The notes under the pieces were generated by a model. The model ran no database searches, had not been told where the DNA came from, and was given only the letters and a program-made list of their open reading frames with translations. Below are positions 4,888 to 8,358 of a DNA stretch of 8,358 nucleotides, piece after piece. The DNA comes from an uncultured bacterium (GTDB lineage Bacteria; Planctomycetota; Phycisphaerae; Phycisphaerales; SM1A02). Made by a program: the position numbers and the translations under genes. Within the stretch, counting starts at the first letter, position 1. Each line of letters starts with the position of its first letter. The stretch spans positions 1 through 8,358 of the forward strand of contig CAIWNO010000148.1 in NCBI GenBank assembly GCA_903914045.1. The letters run 5' to 3'.

Positions 4888-7100
4888 CCGCGCTTCCTCA
4901 TGCGCGACATGATGGAAGCAACCTTGCGTCAGTAAAACGAAATATGCTGACGATGTCCGCGGCCTTGATGGGCGGCGCCATTGCGCTGCGAACATTGGTG
5001 TCGTGGGCGCCCGTGCTTCGCTTTGATGTTGATCCTGTTTTTGATCCCGCGCCATTCGCTGGTCTTGGACCTGCGGGCAGTTTGTACATCGACGCGGTGA
5101 TTGTACTGAGCGCGGCGTTTATTCTTGCCGAGTGCGCATCATTGTGGGCGTTGGCGTTGTTGATGGTGGCAGGCTTGGCGAGCATTTCAATTTTTCACAT
5201 TCACGGCGCAAACCCCGCGGCAACACCTTGGCGCGGCGCCACGTGGGTGGTTGGATTTGTGGCGGCTGCGGCCGCGGTGTCACTGGCGCAATCGCCGCAA
5301 AACACCGCAAAAATAGCGTGGAGCGTGTTGGTGACACTCTTGATCTCGGTGGCTGGCGCGTGGTGGTTTCGCGGCGCGTGGCAGTGGTGTGTGGAGCAAC
5401 CGGCGGTGGTGGAATTTTTCCATGCCAATGGACGCGACGCGGCGTTCTTTGCGCAGCATGGTTGGGACGCCGACGGTCCACACGCGGCGGCGTATGTGCG
5501 GCGACTTTCACAGCGTGAAATGTCTGGTTGGTTTGGCATGGCAAATATCTTCGCCGGACTTTTCGCCGCGATGGCTGTTGCGTTGGTCGCCATTGGCGCG
5601 CGCCTGATCAGTCGTGATCGAATGATTGCATTCATCGCCGCGCTGTTGTGCGCCACCATTGTGTTGGCCAATGGTTCCAAGGGAGCCATTGTGGCCATGT
5701 TGCTTGGTCTTGCGTTTCTTGTGTTCATGCGGCGAGTTCGCGTTGCGCCCAACACGTTGGCGCTTGGCGCGCTGGCGCTGATTGTTCTGTGCGCGTTCGC
5801 CCCTGCGCTGCGCGCCATGTTGCCAGCCGAGGCGCTTGGTCAAGAACGCAGCCTGTTGTTTCGTAGCCACTACATCACTGGAGCCTGGCGAATTTTTTTC
5901 AATCAGCCATTCATGGGAAGCGGCATTGATGGCTTTCAAGACGCGTTCCTTTTGTTTCGACCAGTCGACGCGGTGGACGCGGTGCAAAGCGCGCACTCGG
6001 TGTTTTTTGACTGGCTCGCGCAAATAGGTGTGGCTGGAATTCCAATGATTGTGGCTGTATTTGCAGTTCTTTTTGTCGCGGCCAAAGGCGCGGTGGCGGC
6101 GGGGAAAAGCCAAGGCCCATGTCAGACGCGGTGGCCGCAAACGCTTGCGGCATGCGTGATGGTCTTGGTGGGAGTGTTGGCCATTCGCTTCGAGGCGCAC
6201 TCGCTTGATCAAGAGTCGCTGTTGGCGCGACTGGTTGGCGTGGTTGCGGCGGCGGCAAGCGCATGGTGGTTGCTTGCACGTGTTGTGGTGAATGGCATGA
6301 CTCCATCGCTCCTATTGGCGGCGGCCGCCGTCACTCTTTGGATTGATGGACAAATTGAAATGACGTTGTGGAATCCAGGCTCCATGATTTGGGGTTGTGT
6401 GTTGTTGGCGGCTAGCGCGCCACGGAGCGCGCCGTTGAATCGCCGTTGGTTTGATGGCGGGGTGCACTGGTTTGCCGCGGTCGCCGCCATTTTATTTTCA
6501 TTGACATTGTTCAGATTCGCCAACATCGCCGATCACCAAGAGGCGCGCGTGGAAATGGCCGCGCAACAACTTGCGCACGCCGCGGAGTTGGCCAAAGGCG
6601 AGCCCGGCGCGCAAGCCCGCATTGAGTGCGCGCGTTTCTTGCGCGAGCCCTTCAACGGTCACGCCGCCCTTGATAGCTCCAAGCTGGCCGCGGTTGATCA
6701 ACTGTTGCGCGCGGCGGCTTTGGCCAGCAACCCCAAGGAGGCGTTGAGTCTGTTGCAAGAGGCCAAAGGTGTGTGCCAGGAAATCAGTGAAAACAACTTT
6801 CAAAAGCGGCAAATTGCCTCATTGGTGTCGGAGGCAATCGCCATTGAATCCCGCCAAGAACCTGACGCCAAATTGGCCATTGAGGCGGCGTTGCAAGTCA
6901 CGCGCATGGATCCACGCTGCGCTAGCGCGTGGCTTCGCGCGGCGCGATGGTCGGGCACAATTTCTGATCCAACCGCTGGCGCATACGCCACGCGCGCCAT
7001 TGAATCGGATGACTCCATGCGCTTTGACGCGCTGTTGAAATTGCGGCCAGCTGATCGGCATGAGGCTGAGCAATTACGTGCGGCGTGGCCGCATCAATAA
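4884..7100 (+). CDS. O-antigen ligase/polymerase-like membrane protein (Wzy_C type) with C-terminal helical tail
   Basis: The 738-residue product is a polytopic inner-membrane protein of the O-antigen ligase (WaaL/Wzy_C) superfamily. These enzymes act at the periplasmic face, joining undecaprenyl-linked glycan to lipid A core or to another glycan. About ten or more hydrophobic segments run from 24 to about 545. After a loop with RRLSQREMSGWFGMANIFA (206-224) comes ANGSKGA (262-268). The diagnostic periplasmic loop follows: RSHYITGAWRIFFNQPFMGS (327-346), then SAHSVFFDWLAQIGVAG (369-385), with Arg327 and His371 as the likely functional Arg and His. The usual 'HN' is 'HS' here. Residues 548-738 form a soluble, Ala-rich helical tail with TPR-like character (for example 662-712). 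The frame stays open back to ATG 4749, but that start would overlap the WecA-like gene by 139 bases. The ATG at 4884 gives a 4-base ATGA overlap and a GGAAGGA upstream, so I chose it. Ligase versus polymerase activity cannot be decided from sequence. Confidence 0.82.
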   Translation: MTALPHARHDGSNLASVKRNMLTMSAALMGGAIALRTLVSWAPVLRFDVDPVFDPAPFAGLGPAGSLYIDAVIVLSAAFILAECASLWALALLMVAGLASISIFHIHGANPAATPWRGATWVVGFVAAAAAVSLAQSPQNTAKIAWSVLVTLLISVAGAWWFRGAWQWCVEQPAVVEFFHANGRDAAFFAQHGWDADGPHAAAYVRRLSQREMSGWFGMANIFAGLFAAMAVALVAIGARLISRDRMIAFIAALLCATIVLANGSKGAIVAMLLGLAFLVFMRRVRVAPNTLALGALALIVLCAFAPALRAMLPAEALGQERSLLFRSHYITGAWRIFFNQPFMGSGIDGFQDAFLLFRPVDAVDAVQSAHSVFFDWLAQIGVAGIPMIVAVFAVLFVAAKGAVAAGKSQGPCQTRWPQTLAACVMVLVGVLAIRFEAHSLDQESLLARLVGVVAAAASAWWLLARVVVNGMTPSLLLAAAAVTLWIDGQIEMTLWNPGSMIWGCVLLAASAPRSAPLNRRWFDGGVHWFAAVAAILFSLTLFRFANIADHQEARVEMAAQQLAHAAELAKGEPGAQARIECARFLREPFNGHAALDSSKLAAVDQLLRAAALASNPKEALSLLQEAKGVCQEISENNFQKRQIASLVSEAIAIESRQEPDAKLAIEAALQVTRMDPRCASAWLRAARWSGTISDPTAGAYATRAIESDDSMRFDALLKLRPADRHEAEQLRAAWPHQ

Positions 7101-7111
7101 TTCTTGCTACG

Positions 7112-7137
7112 CGCACATCATGTGGCGATTCTATTTT
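7112..7137 (+). terminator. Weak hairpin between convergent genes
   Basis: In the 35-base gap between two convergent stops, CGCACA pairs with TGTG(G)CG across a 3-base loop: six pairs with one bulged G at 7125. It is followed on the plus strand by ATTCTATTTT. This could end the WecA-like/ligase-like transcript. There is no U tract in the opposite direction. The stem is short, so the call is tentative. Confidence 0.3.
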
Positions 7138-8358
7138 ATGGCGACACGCCCGTGGTGCTCGCGCGTTCAATGGCCTGAACAACTTGCGCGCGCGTGTAGG
7201 CGTCGCTGATCAACGCAATTTTTCCATTGGCGTCCTGCACAACAAGCAGGGGAATGCTCACGCGTTTGTATTCATGCAATACATTCCATCCGTCGCTCTT
7301 GCGGCTGGTGATATCCACCTTGATTGGCGCGACATTTTTTTGGGCCAACGCCGCAGTGACTTCGTCCGAATTCAAGACCGCGCTTTCAAGCGCCTTGCAA
7401 TTCAAACACCACTCCGCTGTGAAATCTAGAACGATAATTTTGTGATTGGTTTTGGCCTCGGCCAAGGCCGCGCTGGAATATGCAATCCATTCGGTTGTAC
7501 CCGCGCCGCCTAGCGCCATGCTTACGCCAACGCTCAGCGCAACAATGACCACGGAAATGGTAGTAAAAACAAGCCTAAATGAAGCTTTTGTGGTAATGCG
7601 CCAGGTGCGCCACGCCAGCCAAACGCCGGCCATGGAAGCGGTCGCGCCAATCAACCACCAATGCGCATGTGTTGGAGTTGGCAGCAACCCATTCAGGCCG
7701 GCGCCAATAAAAAAGATGGCCGCCGCCAAAAGTAAAATGCCCATGACTTGCTTCACAAGGTCGCTTGCGGCGCCACTGCGCGGCATGCGCGAGACCAAGT
7801 TTGGAAACGCGCTCAGAAATAAATATGGCGTGGCCATGCCAGCGCCAATGCTTCCAAAGACAATCAACACAGTTGATGCGCTGCCACTGGAGGCCGCCCA
7901 ACCAGCCGCCGCGCCCATCAGTGGCGCGGTGCACGGAGTGGAAAGCACGGCCGTCATCATTCCAAAAATAAAAGTTCCAATAAATGAATCATGCTTGGGT
8001 TCAATGGCGTATACCCACGCGGGCAATCCCACGCTGAAGAATCCGGCCATGCCAATAGCCATGAAGGCAATAAATATTCCAAGCCCAATAGTGAACGCGG
8101 GATATTGAAAAAGTTGGTTGGCCGCGCTAAAGCCACTGGCTCCACCCACCAACACGCCCAGGGCCAGCCAAAATCCAATCACGCCCAAACTCATGACCAC
8201 GCCCAGTAAAAAGCACTTGCCGCGATTACCCGCGCCCTGGCTTAATGACATGATTTTTAGCGGAATAATAGGCAAAACGCAGGGTGTGAAGTTGAGCAGC
8301 ATGCCCCCCAGGAACGCCACCAACAGCAGCAGAAAAAAACCAGTGCCAGTGGGATCAA
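7136..8358 (-). CDS. dsbD: DsbD-type thiol:disulfide interchange protein (N-terminus outside window)
   Basis: DsbD passes electrons from cytoplasmic thioredoxin across the inner membrane to periplasmic thiol proteins. The visible 406 residues (counted from the codon at 8356) contain the membrane domain and the C-terminal thioredoxin domain. The membrane domain has about eight hydrophobic segments and its two redox cysteines: NFTPCVLPIIPLK (Cys26, base 8281) and LSTPCTAPLMG (Cys142, base 7933). The C-terminal domain begins near residue 288 and has FTAEWCLNCK (Cys317 and Cys320) and the cis-proline segment VSIPLLVV (Pro369). All four expected cysteines are present. The frame is open to the right edge, with DPTGTGFF upstream of the first membrane segment, so the true start and any periplasmic alpha domain lie outside; a TTG at 8323 is not the start. 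The gene converges on the ligase-like gene. Partners could include cytochrome c maturation or disulfide isomerase proteins, none visible here. Confidence 0.93.
   Translation of the reverse strand, partial: DPTGTGFFLLLLVAFLGGMLLNFTPCVLPIIPLKIMSLSQGAGNRGKCFLLGVVMSLGVIGFWLALGVLVGGASGFSAANQLFQYPAFTIGLGIFIAFMAIGMAGFFSVGLPAWVYAIEPKHDSFIGTFIFGMMTAVLSTPCTAPLMGAAAGWAASSGSASTVLIVFGSIGAGMATPYLFLSAFPNLVSRMPRSGAASDLVKQVMGILLLAAAIFFIGAGLNGLLPTPTHAHWWLIGATASMAGVWLAWRTWRITTKASFRLVFTTISVVIVALSVGVSMALGGAGTTEWIAYSSAALAEAKTNHKIIVLDFTAEWCLNCKALESAVLNSDEVTAALAQKNVAPIKVDITSRKSDGWNVLHEYKRVSIPLLVVQDANGKIALISDAYTRAQVVQAIERASTTGVSP

Noticed and set aside
5508..6212. 234-codon minus-strand open frame inside the ligase-like gene
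   Set aside because: Low-complexity His/Arg/Gln translation opposite a real membrane protein; no motif.
7446..8108. 220-codon plus-strand open frame opposite dsbD
   Set aside because: Antisense to an intact DsbD with all its cysteines; Pro/Ala/Met-rich translation with no family resemblance.
8321..8323. TTG as start of dsbD
   Set aside because: The frame is open to the window edge and the upstream codons continue the first hydrophobic segment, so the gene starts outside.
1..8358. CRISPR array, insertion sequence, phage, toxin-antitoxin or defence system
   Set aside because: No regularly spaced identical repeats, transposase or integrase motifs, terminal inverted repeats or defence domains were seen; all gene-sized stretches are explained by seven housekeeping or envelope genes.

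Overview
The window reads as ordinary chromosomal DNA of a Gram-negative bacterium. The best guess is a member of the Planctomycetota, possibly Phycisphaerae. The grounds are an LpxI enzyme (so a lipid A-type outer membrane), a GyrA breakage-reunion domain whose quinolone-region wording (GESVIYPTLV, RKHIKCAKICGDT) recalls planctomycete gyrases, a WecA-like transferase with an RHLSHRL signature, and mostly absent Shine-Dalgarno sequences. This assignment is from recall of family sequences, not from a search. Base composition looks moderately GC-rich, with very frequent GCGC and TTGG/CCAA words throughout, and all genes share the same style, so I see no sign of a foreign island.

Layout. Bases 1-1256 (minus strand) hold the N-terminal 418 codons of gyrA, running off the left edge. 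A 315-base gap (1257-1571) follows, with a candidate -10 box, a degenerate 12-bp-period repeat and two small hairpins. Next comes a tight minus-strand operon, read right to left: a LOG-family nucleotide phosphoribohydrolase (3725-3138), lpxI (3141-2272, overlapping it by 4 bases) and a TlyA/FtsJ-like methyltransferase without an S4 domain (2240-1572). Only 25 bases separate the operon start from a divergent plus-strand pair: a WecA/TagO-type polyprenyl-phosphate sugar-1-phosphate transferase (3751-4887) and a 738-residue O-antigen ligase/polymerase-like membrane protein (4884-7100), again joined by an ATGA overlap. A DsbD-type thiol:disulfide interchange protein converges on them (minus strand, stop at 7136) and runs off the right edge.

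How they fit. LpxI makes lipid X for lipid A. The WecA-like enzyme would start a lipid-linked glycan, and the ligase-like protein would polymerise it or transfer it to its acceptor at the outer face of the inner membrane. Together they suggest a cell-envelope glycolipid locus. GyrA, the methyltransferase, LOG and DsbD are housekeeping functions with no obvious tie to it.

I found no CRISPR array, mobile element, tRNA, rRNA or defence system. The items most worth a second look are a Gly in place of the near-universal Arg just before the catalytic Tyr of GyrA, the S4-less TlyA-like enzyme, the periodic repeat in front of gyrA, and the very short divergent promoter region.
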